A DNA stretch of 64,000 nucleotides from Fibrisoma limi BUZ 3 (GTDB lineage: Bacteria; Bacteroidota; Bacteroidia; Cytophagales; Spirosomataceae), in the NCBI RefSeq assembly GCF_000296815.2, contig NZ_CAIT01000004.1:496001-560000 (forward strand), in the 5' to 3' direction. The notes below the pieces were generated by a model. That model made no database searches. It saw only the letters and a list, made by a program, of their open reading frames with translations, and had not been told where the DNA came from. Below are positions 17,508-27,112 of this stretch, one piece after another. Within the stretch, counting starts at the first letter, position 1; every line of letters begins with the position of its first letter. The translations under genes were made by a program, and so were the position numbers.

Positions 17508-17902
17508 TGAATATTTTGCTGGACACACAGGCCTTAATCTGGTCGCTCGATAGCCAGGAAAGGTTGACAGGTAAGGCTTTGCAAAGTATTCAGGATGCTG
17601 AAATTGTTTATGTAAGCCCCATCAACTTTTTTGAAATAGCGATAAAATCGACAATTGGTAAGAGCCCCACTATCAAGCAATCATTACGTGATATTATTGA
17701 GGGCTCTGTCCAATCTGGTTTCGTTTGGTTACCCTTAATGGCTTCACATATTGAAGCTTACACAATGATTCCATTCTATGATCAGCATCGTGATCCATTT
17801 GATCGATTGATTTTAGCTATTGCTTTTGCAGAACAATTGAATATTGTTTCTTCAGATCACAATTTTTCGTTATATCAACCTCTGGTTAACATCATATGGT
17901 AG
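17507..17902 (+). CDS. PIN-domain toxin (VapC-like ribonuclease)
   Basis: A 131-residue PIN-domain protein. The acidic residues that bind Mg2+ can be placed: Asp in MNILLDTQALIWSL, Glu in NFFEIAIKS, Asp in DPFDRLILAIA and Asp in VSSDHNF. This pattern matches the subgroup of VapC-like toxins that cut RNA. The ATG at 17507 overlaps the antitoxin stop; a GTG at 17504 is also in frame. The gene is AT-rich, like the antitoxin, which suggests acquisition as a module. RNA target unknown. Confidence 0.88.
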   Translation: MNILLDTQALIWSLDSQERLTGKALQSIQDAEIVYVSPINFFEIAIKSTIGKSPTIKQSLRDIIEGSVQSGFVWLPLMASHIEAYTMIPFYDQHRDPFDRLILAIAFAEQLNIVSSDHNFSLYQPLVNIIW

Positions 17903-17966
17903 CAGGCTTATAACCTGTCAATAACGCCTTCGCAAAAATTTTACGCACATTTTTCCGGTAGCCGGT

Positions 17967-17974
17967 TATTTTTG
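17967..17974 (+). promoter_or_regulatory. -7 element of the pyruvate kinase promoter
   Basis: TATTTTTG at 17967-17974 matches the Bacteroidota TAnnTTTG consensus. It lies 41 bases before the pyk ATG. The -33 box is less clear. Confidence reflects the exact -7 match and good position only. Confidence 0.5.
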
Positions 17975-18015
17975 CACCGGCTTCTGGCCGCTTTTGCCTC
18001 ATTTGTTCCTTACTC

Positions 18016-19452
18016 ATGTCCAAAAAAACCAAGATTGTGGCCACCGTTGGCCCAGCTTCCGAATCCAAAGAACAACTACTGGCACTGGCCAAAGCGGGAG
18101 TGAATGTTTTTCGGCTCAATTTCTCCCACGGTACGCACGAAGACCACCTTGCCCGCTTGCAGCGCATTCGCGAAATAAACGAAGAGTATGGCCTCAACCT
18201 CTGCGTTCTGCAGGATTTGCAGGGGCCCAAGATCCGCATTGGTAACGTTGAGAATAAGGATGGCGTCCTGATTCTTCCTGGCAACAAACTCATCTTTACC
18301 AACGACGAAGTGGTTGGCACGGCCGAGCGCGTCAGTACACCGTATAAGGATATGTACCGCGATGTGCAACCCGGCGAACGCGTACTGATGGACGATGGCA
18401 AGCTGGAGGTGAAAGTACTGAGCGTCGACGGTACGGATGTTATTACTGAAGTCGTGTACGGTGGACCGCTTAAATCCAAAAAAGGCGTGAACCTGCCCAA
18501 TACGAAAGTCTCCATGCCGTCTGTTACGGAAAAAGACTGGGCTGACCTTGACTTCGGGCTGGAAAATAACGCCGAATGGATTGCTTTGTCGTTTGTACGG
18601 CAGGCTTCCGAAATCCTGGAGATCAAGGAATACATCCGGTCGAAAGGTAAAAGCAGCCGCGTTATTGCCAAAATTGAGAAGCCGGAAGCCATTGAAAATA
18701 TCGATGAAATCATCGCGGCTACCGATGGCCTGATGGTAGCCCGGGGTGACCTGGGGGTTGAACTGCCCGCCGAAGAGGTGCCGATGATTCAGAAGATGCT
18801 GGTCGAGAAATGCAACAAGGCTGCCAAGCCCGTCATCGTAGCGACGCAGATGCTCGAAAGCATGATCGATGCCCCTCGTCCGACCCGCGCCGAAATTAAC
18901 GACATTGCCAATTCCGTACTCGACGGGGCTGATGCCGTCATGCTGAGCGCCGAAACCGCGTCAGGAAAGTATCCGATTCTGGCCGTAGAAAGCATGGCCA
19001 ATACGATCCGGCAGGTTGAGAAGAGCAGCGAAAAAATCTATTTCCGCTACCACGCGCATGTCAACGAGGAGCCGACGGAGAATGTTATCAACGACAACGT
19101 AGTGATGAGTGCCTGCCGGCTGGCTCGTGATACGAAGGCAAAGGCCATCATCGGCATCACTAATTCCGGATACACGGCCGTGCGGTTGTCGCACCACCGC
19201 CCCAAAGCTGATCTGTTCGTGTTTTCCAACGACCAGCAGTTGCGCAACACCCTTGGGTTGTACTGGGGCGTTCAGGTGATTGCGCACGAACCGAGCGCAG
19301 ACCTGACCATCGACCAGACCGTCGATGATATCAAGAAAACGCTGGTTGAAAAAGGGAAGCTGCAGTCGGGTGATATCTTTATCAACACCCTAAGTATGCC
19401 GCTGGCGCAGTCGCGCCGAACCAATACGGTAAAATTGAGTGTGGTGGACTAA
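18016..19452 (+). CDS. pyk: Pyruvate kinase
   Basis: A 478-residue pyruvate kinase that makes pyruvate and ATP from phosphoenolpyruvate and ADP in the last step of glycolysis. It begins MSKKTKIVATVGPASESKEQ. Key parts are RLNFSHGTHEDH, LQDLQGPKIRIG, the active-site stretch VIAKIEKPEAIENIDEI with the catalytic Lys, and MVARGDLGVELP for Mg2+ binding. GADAVMLSAETASGKYP and the C-terminal allosteric domain are complete. The ATG at 18016 is well supported. The gene is followed by a long spacer and a bidirectional terminator. Confidence 0.97.
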   Translation: MSKKTKIVATVGPASESKEQLLALAKAGVNVFRLNFSHGTHEDHLARLQRIREINEEYGLNLCVLQDLQGPKIRIGNVENKDGVLILPGNKLIFTNDEVVGTAERVSTPYKDMYRDVQPGERVLMDDGKLEVKVLSVDGTDVITEVVYGGPLKSKKGVNLPNTKVSMPSVTEKDWADLDFGLENNAEWIALSFVRQASEILEIKEYIRSKGKSSRVIAKIEKPEAIENIDEIIAATDGLMVARGDLGVELPAEEVPMIQKMLVEKCNKAAKPVIVATQMLESMIDAPRPTRAEINDIANSVLDGADAVMLSAETASGKYPILAVESMANTIRQVEKSSEKIYFRYHAHVNEEPTENVINDNVVMSACRLARDTKAKAIIGITNSGYTAVRLSHHRPKADLFVFSNDQQLRNTLGLYWGVQVIAHEPSADLTIDQTVDDIKKTLVEKGKLQSGDIFINTLSMPLAQSRRTNTVKLSVVD

Positions 19453-19570
19453 CGAAAAGGTCTGACACACGTCTAACCCGAAAACAGGGGCGTACAGAGA
19501 CCTGAACGTGCCTGATTAGCCGGTCAGACGTTCCGTCAGACCTTGTTGCCAATAGTCGTTAAAAAGTCAA

Positions 19571-19605
19571 AAAAGCCGCGAAGCCAATGGCCCATCGCGG
19601 CTTTT
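19571..19605. terminator. Bidirectional terminator after pyk
   Basis: AAAAGCCGCGA (19571-19581) and TCGCGGCTTTT (19595-19605) form a perfect stem with A and T tracts on the outside. It sits between the convergent pyk and DUF5606 genes and can serve both. Confidence 0.88.
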
Positions 19606-19681
19606 CTACTATTCACTGAAAATGGAGACCTTTCTTTGTTATACCGGGAATCGACCGTGGTCTGATCCGATACAACAAAAG

Positions 19682-20164
19682 TTATGCGTTAGATTCCTCC
19701 TGCGTTTCCGCTGAATCGGTTGTTTCGGGGGCCGTTTCAGCTTCAGGAGCCGGAGCGGCTTCCTGCGTTTCAAACACCTCGGGGGCGTACTGACGCAGGA
19801 TACCGTACCAGGTAATCAGTTTCCGAATATCACTGGCCCGAACCCGCTCGCGATCATACTCCGGAACCACCGACTCCATGAAATCGGCCAGTTCGTCGTT
19901 AGAGCCTTTCGCGTTGACCGTCAGGTTCTCACCATATTTTTCGTTGATCGCCGTCAGTACATTGGCCAGAGGAATTGACTGGTCGGGCGTATCGACGTAG
20001 ATCGAAATATCATTCAGAACCGAGACTCGGGCAGTTGGCCCCATCATAGTCTTGGCTTTTTTGTCGTCCAGCGACTCAACAATCACACCGGTGCGGCTGG
20101 GTTTCAGAATACGAAACAGGCCACTCTGGCCGGCGATGTTGGCGATTTGTTTTAATGCTTCCAT
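19682..20164 (-). CDS. DUF5606 family protein
   Basis: A 160-residue cytosolic protein. The first 120 residues (MEALKQIANIAGQSGLFRIL; GVIVESLDDKK; VSVLNDISIYVDTPDQSIPL) match the DUF5606 family, which is essentially restricted to Bacteroidota. The C-terminal 35 residues form an acidic low-complexity tail rich in Ala, Glu and Thr (APEAETAPETTDSAETQEES). No function is known. It may share a transcript with engB upstream, 84 bases away. Confidence 0.88.
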   Translation of the reverse strand: MEALKQIANIAGQSGLFRILKPSRTGVIVESLDDKKAKTMMGPTARVSVLNDISIYVDTPDQSIPLANVLTAINEKYGENLTVNAKGSNDELADFMESVVPEYDRERVRASDIRKLITWYGILRQYAPEVFETQEAAPAPEAETAPETTDSAETQEESNA

Positions 20165-20248
20165 GCTTACTCGATAAAATGGTAACGCCCGCTTAAGCAG
20201 ACGTATTGCCTTTGCTTTTAATTAAACCGCGAATTTAGCGGGTGTTAT

Positions 20249-20854
20249 CTAATTTGACCTGAACTCTTTGTTCAATGAATGGATCAAAGCCAGCACCTCT
20301 TCACGCCCGGCAGCAGTTATGGCCGACGTGACAATGATTTGAGGAGCCTCTTCCCAGGTTTCGAGCAGCGTAGCCCGATACTGTTCAAGCGTAGCCTGTA
20401 GTTTGGTGGCGCTTAGTTTCTCTGATTTGGTCATCACAATCACAAACGGGATGCCCTGTTCGCCCAGATTAGTCATAAAATCCAGATCAATCTTCTGGGG
20501 GGCAATGCGCGAATCGACCAGCACGAACGTGCAGAGCAGATTGGAGCGGGTGGTAAGGTAGCCATTGATCAGTGCTGCAAACTTGTCGCGTTCGGTCTTG
20601 CTTACCTGTGCATAACCGTAGCCCGGTAAATCAACCAGATACCACTCGTTGTCAATCAGAAAATGGTTGATTAGTTGTGTTTTGCCGGGCTTGCCCGATA
20701 TTTTAGCCAGCGACGTCCGGCTGGTCAGCATGTTGATCAATGACGACTTGCCTACGTTCGAGCGACCGATGAATGCGTATTCGGGGCGGTCGGGAGCCGG
20801 GCATTTGGCCGGATCGGAATTGCTGATAACAAACTGAGCTTGCTTGACAGGCAT
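20249..20854 (-). CDS. engB: Ribosome biogenesis GTPase EngB/YsxC (YihA)
   Basis: A 201-residue GTPase needed for late assembly of the 50S ribosomal subunit. The G1 motif is FIGRSNVGKSSLIN, G3 is DLPGYG (YLVDLPGYGYAQV), and G4 is MTKSEK (VIVMTKSEKLS). GKPGKTQLINHF is the switch I region. The ATG at 20854 is chosen; a TTG nine bases upstream is in frame but unlikely. The length is normal. Housekeeping. Confidence 0.96.
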   Translation of the reverse strand: MPVKQAQFVISNSDPAKCPAPDRPEYAFIGRSNVGKSSLINMLTSRTSLAKISGKPGKTQLINHFLIDNEWYLVDLPGYGYAQVSKTERDKFAALINGYLTTRSNLLCTFVLVDSRIAPQKIDLDFMTNLGEQGIPFVIVMTKSEKLSATKLQATLEQYRATLLETWEEAPQIIVTSAITAAGREEVLALIHSLNKEFRSN

Positions 20855-21097
20855 ACAATTCAATGGTAAATGTGCACAAAGTTCGGAAAGATTGACAACA
20901 TAGGCACAGCAACCGACGTTTAAACGCTAACAAACCCGGCCGCCGTCCTTCGTGGTTTGCGGCATTGTGCGGTGTGGAGCGGGACGGCTGGGTTTGGGAT
21001 TATCAATCTTGTGCTGTAATTTGGTGGTCAACAAAGCGGTCGTGAAACGAAAGCGATGGGACGCTGCGTTATAGGAAACGAAACTAATTAGTTGCGT

Positions 21098-21541
21098 ATG
21101 AAAAAAGTGTTTTGGATGCTGATGATGCTGACTGTTACGCTGGGTGCGGCAGTGGCTGGAGATGATAAAACGCCCAAGGGCAGCGAACCTGGTATTCAGT
21201 TTACAGAATCGTCCTGGAAAGAGGTACTCAAGCGTGCCAAAGCCGAGAAGAAAGTCATTTTCCTGGACGCGTATGCGAGTTGGTGCGGTCCCTGCAAGCT
21301 GTTGCAGAAAAAGGTATTTACGCAGAAAGAAGTAGGCGATTATTTCAACGGCAAGTTCATCAACGTAAAGATGGACATGGAAAAAGGCGAAGGCCCGGCG
21401 CTGTCGCAGGTATATCCGCTGGAAGCGTATCCTACGCTGCTGTTCATTGATGGTAACGGACGCGTACTTAAGAAAGTTATTGGTTATCAGTCACCGGAGA
21501 ATCTGCTTTCAATCGGAAAGAGTGTGAAAGCATCCATCTGA
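21098..21541 (+). CDS. Exported thioredoxin-family protein
   Basis: A 147-residue protein with a signal peptide (residues 1-19, ending AAVAG). The mature domain is a thioredoxin fold with the redox pair in DAYASWCGPCKLLQKKVF (WCGPC) and the cis-proline segment YPTLLFIDGNG. It is of the DsbD-gamma/thioredoxin-like class seen in Bacteroidota periplasms, and probably reduces periplasmic disulfides or cytochrome maturation partners. The ATG at 21098 is preferred over the upstream TTG at 21092. Confidence 0.9.
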   Translation: MKKVFWMLMMLTVTLGAAVAGDDKTPKGSEPGIQFTESSWKEVLKRAKAEKKVIFLDAYASWCGPCKLLQKKVFTQKEVGDYFNGKFINVKMDMEKGEGPALSQVYPLEAYPTLLFIDGNGRVLKKVIGYQSPENLLSIGKSVKASI

Positions 21542-21566
21542 TCAACCGCCCATACATGTTAATCCG

Positions 21567-21597
21567 GCCCCGGTTCGCCTTGAACCGGGGCTTTTTT
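21567..21597 (+). terminator. Rho-independent terminator after thioredoxin gene
   Basis: GCCCCGGTTC (21567-21576) and GAACCGGGGC (21582-21591) form a perfect stem, followed by six T residues (21592-21597). It ends the thioredoxin-family transcript. Confidence 0.92.
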
Positions 21598-21722
21598 GTG
21601 GGGGCGACCCGACTTTGTCCAGCAAGGCCGTGTCGAAAAATCCTTTGGGAAGTACACGGCTGATCGGTAATCGTTGCCTATGGTTTACGGCTAAAGACGT
21701 AATTTGCCGAAAAACAGACCGT

Positions 21723-22574
21723 ATGCATTTTCAAACCCTCGATACTGGCCTTTTCAAATTAGACGGGGGCGCTATGTTCGGCGTCGTGCCTAAGCCTCTC
21801 TGGAACAAACTCAATCCGGCCGATGAGCAGAACCGCTGTACCTGGGCGATGCGCTGCCTGCTCTTCGAACCGGACAACAGCACGGCTAACCGACGCCTGC
21901 TGTTGGTTGATACGGGAATTGGGGATAAACAGGACGCTAAATTTTTCGGGCATTATGCTCCCGACCGTACACACTCGTTAGTAGGGTCTATTCAGGCGGC
22001 CGGTTATTCCGAATCCGATGTAACGGATGTGTTACTGACCCACCTACACTTTGATCATGTTGGAGGGGCTGTTAAGCGCGACGGCGACCGGCTGGTTCCG
22101 GCATTTCCGAACGCTACGTACTGGACCCACTCCGCGCACTGGGACTGGGCCATACAGCCCAACCCCCGCGAAAAAGCGTCCTTTCTGGCCGAAAATATTC
22201 TTCCACTACAGCAAAGCGGTCAACTGAAGTTTCTGAACCAACAGTTATTTCCTTTCGAAACGATTGCCTTGGTGTACGTCGATGGCCACACCGAAAAAAT
22301 GACCCTGCCCATCTTTCATGTGAATGGCCGGCTGGTAGCCTACGTCGCCGATCTGATTCCGTCGTCGGCGCATGTGCCGCTGCCTTACGTAATGAGCTAC
22401 GACGTCCGGCCATTGCTGACTATGGATGAAAAGGCGCAACTGCTGAAACGTGCGGCTGATGACGACTGGATTCTGGTGTTTGAACATGATCCGGTAGTCG
22501 AAGCGGCCACGGTTGAACATACTGATAAGGGTGTGCGTATTAAGGAAAAGGGCCGACTGGCCGACTTTCTGTGA
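21723..22574 (+). CDS. MBL-fold metallo-hydrolase
   Basis: A 283-residue cytosolic metallo-beta-lactamase-fold protein. The zinc motif is LLTHLHFDHVGGAV (HxHxDH), with further ligands likely in the His of YWTHSAHWDW, DGHTEKM and FEHDPVVEA. The N-terminus MHFQTLDTGLFKLDGGAMFG is typical of lactonase-like members of the class that includes AHL lactonases, but activity cannot be told from sequence alone. The ATG at 21723 is chosen; a TTG at 21615 is in frame but lies close to the upstream terminator. Confidence 0.88.
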   Translation: MHFQTLDTGLFKLDGGAMFGVVPKPLWNKLNPADEQNRCTWAMRCLLFEPDNSTANRRLLLVDTGIGDKQDAKFFGHYAPDRTHSLVGSIQAAGYSESDVTDVLLTHLHFDHVGGAVKRDGDRLVPAFPNATYWTHSAHWDWAIQPNPREKASFLAENILPLQQSGQLKFLNQQLFPFETIALVYVDGHTEKMTLPIFHVNGRLVAYVADLIPSSAHVPLPYVMSYDVRPLLTMDEKAQLLKRAADDDWILVFEHDPVVEAATVEHTDKGVRIKEKGRLADFL

Positions 22575-22698
22575 GATCGTAAACCGAACCCTTCCTGTCA
22601 GCGTTGTAGTAATGAGTTCAATGTTTCGCGGTCGCGGTGTTGCCGTAGTCTCACCGGCAGATGTTAAACTGGCTATATTAATACGTACTTGACTTGTC

Positions 22699-23478
22699 AT
22701 GAAAATAGGTTTGGTTTTATCCGGGGGCGGAGCGCGGGGATTTGCACACCTGGGTGTTATGAAGGCGCTCCGGGAAATGGGCATTACCTTCGACCGGATC
22801 GCGGGAACCAGCGCCGGAGCCATCACCGGTGCGCTGATCGCTCAGGGATATACTCCCGACGAAGCCCTGAAATTAATTGAATCGTCGTCATTTATGCGGC
22901 ACCTGCGACCGGCCTGGAACCGAATGGGCCTGCTGCGCATCGACGGTATTGCGGAATTATACCGGAAATACATTCCACACGATTCGTTTGAAGGGTTGAG
23001 CATTCCGCTGCACGTTCTGGCCGTTGATATCAATGATGGTGAAGCTGTGGTGTTTGAGCAGGGAGAACTAATTCGACCCGTGCTCGCTTCGTGCTGCCTG
23101 CCGGGCGTATTCGAGCCGCTCTATATCAACAAACACCAGTACGTTGATGGAGGAGTACTTAATAATCTGCCCGTGGAACTGATTGAAAATAAGGTCGATT
23201 TCGTGATCGGTTCACATTGCAACGTCTTGGGGCCGAGGAAGCCCCTCACCTCCATGCGAGGAGTTATTGAGCGAAGCCTGGTACTGGCCGTGCAGAATAA
23301 AACTAAAGAGCGCTTTTCAAAATGCAATGTATTGATTGAGCCGGCAGAAATGGCACAGTACAGCGTAACAGATGTTAAAAAAGCCCGGGATATGTTCCGG
23401 TTCGGTTATCTGCACACACGCTCGATGGCAAATGAGTTAGAAAAAGCGCTGACCAACCCTTCATTGTCGGCTACATAA
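22699..23478 (+). CDS. Patatin-like phospholipase (RssA-type)
   Basis: A 259-residue patatin-family serine hydrolase. It has the oxyanion loop GGGARGFAHLG at the N-terminus, the nucleophile elbow GTSAG (IAGTSAGAITGA) and the catalytic Asp in YVDGGVLNNLPV. Members cleave acyl groups from lipids; the bacterial RssA-type proteins have unclear substrates. No signal peptide is visible, so it is likely cytosolic or membrane-associated. A strong terminator follows. Confidence 0.92.
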   Translation: MKIGLVLSGGGARGFAHLGVMKALREMGITFDRIAGTSAGAITGALIAQGYTPDEALKLIESSSFMRHLRPAWNRMGLLRIDGIAELYRKYIPHDSFEGLSIPLHVLAVDINDGEAVVFEQGELIRPVLASCCLPGVFEPLYINKHQYVDGGVLNNLPVELIENKVDFVIGSHCNVLGPRKPLTSMRGVIERSLVLAVQNKTKERFSKCNVLIEPAEMAQYSVTDVKKARDMFRFGYLHTRSMANELEKALTNPSLSAT

Positions 23479-23499
23479 TATAAAATTCAGATAAGCATG

Positions 23500-23528
23500 A
23501 AAAAGCCAGGTTGATAGCCTGGCTTTTT
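23500..23528 (+). terminator. Rho-independent terminator after the patatin gene
   Basis: AAAAAGCCAGG (23500-23510) and CCTGGCTTTTT (23518-23528) form a perfect stem with a seven-base loop and flanking A and T runs. Confidence 0.92.
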
Positions 23529-23681
23529 TGTTTTCAGCACAGGCGGAACATTTTTGTACTATCACCAGAATAAATTTTAAGTATAAATAACTAACACCCA
23601 ATCTAAGTGACACAAAATAAAATTTTATTTATTAGTAATAGTTTGAAATATTATAATGAGATTAAGCTTAAAGGTAAATTA

Positions 23682-23712
23682 TTTGTAAAGTGTCGGCCAA
23701 TTATTAGATTTG
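23682..23712 (+). promoter_or_regulatory. Consensus Bacteroidota promoter for the first susCD operon
   Basis: TTTG (23682-23685), a 19-base spacer, then TAGATTTG (23705-23712): this is an exact fit to the Bacteroides TTTG-N19-TAnnTTTG consensus. Transcription should start near 23720, giving a leader of about 30 bases before the susC ATG at 23752. The surrounding 150 bases are very AT-rich. Confidence 0.78.
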
Positions 23713-23751
23713 CTGAAGTAACACGTTTTCTTGACCTAACTTAAACTGTAC

Positions 23752-26700
23752 ATGAGTAGAATTCTACTGGTGAGCTTACTTGTAGTATGCTCATCCTGGG
23801 CCACGGCATGGGCTCAGGAGCGGAAGATCACGGGCAAAGTCACGTCTGCCGATGATGGTGCACCGATCCCAGGTGTATCGGTCGTTCTGAAAGGAACAAC
23901 GAAGGGTACAAACAGCGACGCCGAAGGTAATTATTCAATTGCCGTGCCTGATAAAGGAGGCAAACTGGTATTTAGCTTCGTCGGTTCAGCAACGCAGGAA
24001 GTCGAAGTTGGCAACCGCTCATCCATCGACGTCCGGCTCGAAAATGATTCCAAGCAATTAACGGAGGTTGTGGTAACGGCTGTCGGTATTCAGCGGGATA
24101 AAAAAGCCCTTGCCTATGCCGTATCGAACGTTAAAGGCGACTTATTACAGCAACGCTCAGAGCCGGACCCGCTGCGGGCACTGGCCGGTAAGGTACCGGG
24201 TGTAAATATTACGGCCGGGAACGGAGCTCCGGGTGCCGGTACACGGATCACCATCCGGGGAAATAACTCGTTCACGGGTAATAACCAGCCGCTGTTCGTT
24301 GTCGATGGTATTCCCTTCGATAACTCGGTTAACTCCACACAGGGGTATAACCAGAACACAGTGACGACCAACCGGGCCTATGACATCGATCCCAACAACA
24401 TCGAGAATATGACCGTGCTGAAAGGCGCGGCTGCTTCAGCGCTCTACGGTTCGCGGGCTGCTAATGGGGTAATTGTCATCACCACCAAGTCGGGTAGCAA
24501 ATCGGCCCGCAAAGGGTTAGAAGTCAATTTCAATTCTTCCTATTCGATCGAAAACGTATCCTCAATCCCTGACTATCAGAACACCTATACGCAAGGGTCT
24601 AACCAGACGTATAACGGGGGTTTTATTGGTAACTGGGGAACCGTTTTTCCAGCCGAAGTGGATCGGGTTAATGCGGCCTTAGGGTTTGATCGGTATTCTA
24701 AAGTAGTTGATCCCGACTACCCAGCCGGTACGATTCCCCACCCACTCGTCGATGCGACCGTTCCCTACGGGGCGGCTCGTTACCAGACGGCTTTCCCGGA
24801 ACTGTTGCAACCGAATGGCCGGGGTATTGCCGTACCGCTGGTACCGCACGACATCATAGGCGGGTTTTTCCGGACGGGTAAAGTATTGGAAAACGGTATT
24901 CAGATCACCTCAACCGGGGATAAGACGTCGCTGAATGCATCCGTCTCGCGGACAAAAAACGAAGGTATTATTCCTAACTCATTTACGGAACGTACTACCC
25001 TGAGCTTTGGCGGAAACGCTACGTTGTCGAACAAGCTTAACGTAGCCGGTAGTGTGGCCTATACGAACACCAATCAGCAAAGTCCACAGTCGGGGGCGGG
25101 TTATTACGCTGACTATGGCGGGTTGGCGTCGGCAGGCTCTATTTATGGACGCTTGTTTTACCTGCCCCGTAACTATGACCTCAATAACTATCCGTTCGAA
25201 AACCCCGTCGACGGGTCAAACGTATTCTACCGAGCCCTGGATAACCCGCTCTGGACGGCCAAATATAACCTGTACAACTCCGCCGTCAACCGGATTTACG
25301 GGAATATGACCCTGAGCTACGACGTGACTCCCTGGTTGAATCTGACCGCCCGTGGTGGACTCAACACGTATTCGGAAACCCGCAAGAACGTGATTCGTCC
25401 CGGTGGTACGTTCGTGCCATTAGGCTCTGTATCCCGCCAGGATCTGACCAAAACGGAGGTTGACTTTACGTTTCTGGCGACGGCACAGCATGATTTTTCG
25501 GAAAAGTTTAATGCGAAACTGCTGCTTGGCTTTAACCCCAACGAACGTACCTACACCGAATCGTCCGTTACCGGATCGCCGGTTATCGACCCGAATGTGC
25601 TGACGATTGGCGGGACGCTGAACCAGAACGCGGCTGATTACAGGTACACACGCCGTTTGTACGGCATCTTTGGTGAGTTGACGCTGGGCTACAACAACTT
25701 CGCCTTCCTGACGGCGTCAGTGCGGAATGACCACTCGTCTACGTTGCCGGCCGGTAACAACAGTTACTACTACCCGGCCGTAGCAGGTTCGTTCGTGTTC
25801 ACGGAGGTGCTGAATCTGCCGAAAAACATCCTGAACTTTGGTAAGCTGCGGGCCAACTACGCCATGGTTGGTAAGGATGCTGACCCGTATCAGGTGTTCA
25901 CGGCTTACAACCTCGGTCGTACGTTTTACAATGGAACGGCCATTTCGACTGCCAGCCTTCCCAGCCAGTTGAATAACATCAACCTCAAACCTGAATTTAC
26001 CTCGGAGGTTGAGTTAGGCGCTGAGCTGCAGTTCTTAAATAACCGGATTGGGGTTGATGTTGCGCACTTCGACCGGATTTCGACCGACCTGATTGTTACC
26101 CGCGAGTTGCCACGGACCACGGGTTTTGCTACCGAAATCACCAACGCCGGTAAAATCTCGAACAAAGGTTGGGAGGTTGGCCTGACGCTCGTTCCGATTC
26201 GGGCCGCAAACGGACTTACCTGGAGTTCGTTCGTAGCCTATACCCGCATCCGCTCACGAGTTGAGGATGCTGGCCCGGGCGGAGAAATTTTTATCGGTGG
26301 CACGGGCCTGTCGTCGCTGGGAACTATCTTCCGCAACGGCCTGCCGTATGGCCAGATCATTGGGTCGAGGAATGCGCGGGATGAAAACGGAAATCTCCTC
26401 ATCAACCCGAACACTGGTTTGCCGATCCGGGCGGCTAGTTCAGGAATCATCGGTGACCCAAACACAAAATATACACTGGGCTGGACCAACACCGTATCGT
26501 TTAAAAACTTCAACCTGTCGGTGCTGGTGGATTACAAAGCCGGTGGAAGCCTGTTCTCAAGTACGGCGGCTTCGTTGCTGCTGCGGGGGCAGTTGAAAAA
26601 CTCGGAAGATCGCGAAGGAATGCGGGTAATCCCTGGCGTATTGGGCGATCCGGCCACGTACAAGCCACTGATTGGCGAAGATGGGAAGCCAATCAAAAAC

Positions 26701-27045
26701 ACCATCGCCATGACGGCTTTCCAGTACCACTTTACGGATGGATACGGGGCTTACGGAGCGGATGAGGTGAATATTTATGACGCCAGTGTGGTGCGGCTGC
26801 GTGAGGTATCGCTGGGGTACAGCGTTCCCAAGGCTTTCCTGCAACGGTACGCGAAAGTGTTCGGTAGTCTGCGCCTGTCAGTATCGGGTCGTAACCTGTG
26901 GTTCTATGCACCCAATATGCTGGAAGGGCTGAATTTTGACCCAGAGGTATTGTCAAACTTCGCCGATTCAAACATTCAGGGTTTTGATCTGGGGGCTTCG
27001 CCTTCGACACGTCGTTTCGGGGTCAACCTCAATGCTTCCTTCTAA
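23752..27045 (+). CDS. SusC/RagA-type TonB-linked outer-membrane protein (pair 1)
   Basis: A 1097-residue SusC-class transporter that, with its SusD partner, imports bound nutrients across the outer membrane using TonB energy. It has a signal peptide (ending ATAWAQ), a carboxypeptidase-regulatory-like domain (GKVTSADDGAPIPGVSVVLK), a TonB-box-like segment (LTEVVVTAVG), and a plug with NNQPLFVVDGIPFDN and ALYGSRAANGVIVITTKSG, the SusC signature. The barrel ends in the aromatic residue expected (NLNASF). There is no STN domain, so sigma/anti-sigma signalling is not indicated. The partner gene begins 67 bases downstream. Confidence 0.95.
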   Translation: MSRILLVSLLVVCSSWATAWAQERKITGKVTSADDGAPIPGVSVVLKGTTKGTNSDAEGNYSIAVPDKGGKLVFSFVGSATQEVEVGNRSSIDVRLENDSKQLTEVVVTAVGIQRDKKALAYAVSNVKGDLLQQRSEPDPLRALAGKVPGVNITAGNGAPGAGTRITIRGNNSFTGNNQPLFVVDGIPFDNSVNSTQGYNQNTVTTNRAYDIDPNNIENMTVLKGAAASALYGSRAANGVIVITTKSGSKSARKGLEVNFNSSYSIENVSSIPDYQNTYTQGSNQTYNGGFIGNWGTVFPAEVDRVNAALGFDRYSKVVDPDYPAGTIPHPLVDATVPYGAARYQTAFPELLQPNGRGIAVPLVPHDIIGGFFRTGKVLENGIQITSTGDKTSLNASVSRTKNEGIIPNSFTERTTLSFGGNATLSNKLNVAGSVAYTNTNQQSPQSGAGYYADYGGLASAGSIYGRLFYLPRNYDLNNYPFENPVDGSNVFYRALDNPLWTAKYNLYNSAVNRIYGNMTLSYDVTPWLNLTARGGLNTYSETRKNVIRPGGTFVPLGSVSRQDLTKTEVDFTFLATAQHDFSEKFNAKLLLGFNPNERTYTESSVTGSPVIDPNVLTIGGTLNQNAADYRYTRRLYGIFGELTLGYNNFAFLTASVRNDHSSTLPAGNNSYYYPAVAGSFVFTEVLNLPKNILNFGKLRANYAMVGKDADPYQVFTAYNLGRTFYNGTAISTASLPSQLNNINLKPEFTSEVELGAELQFLNNRIGVDVAHFDRISTDLIVTRELPRTTGFATEITNAGKISNKGWEVGLTLVPIRAANGLTWSSFVAYTRIRSRVEDAGPGGEIFIGGTGLSSLGTIFRNGLPYGQIIGSRNARDENGNLLINPNTGLPIRAASSGIIGDPNTKYTLGWTNTVSFKNFNLSVLVDYKAGGSLFSSTAASLLLRGQLKNSEDREGMRVIPGVLGDPATYKPLIGEDGKPIKNTIAMTAFQYHFTDGYGAYGADEVNIYDASVVRLREVSLGYSVPKAFLQRYAKVFGSLRLSVSGRNLWFYAPNMLEGLNFDPEVLSNFADSNIQGFDLGASPSTRRFGVNLNASF

Positions 27046-27112
27046 TTACGATCAAAAATGGCGGCCCGCTGTCGTTTTTGCTTCTTACCTAACTGTTAAC
27101 AACCGAATTAAG

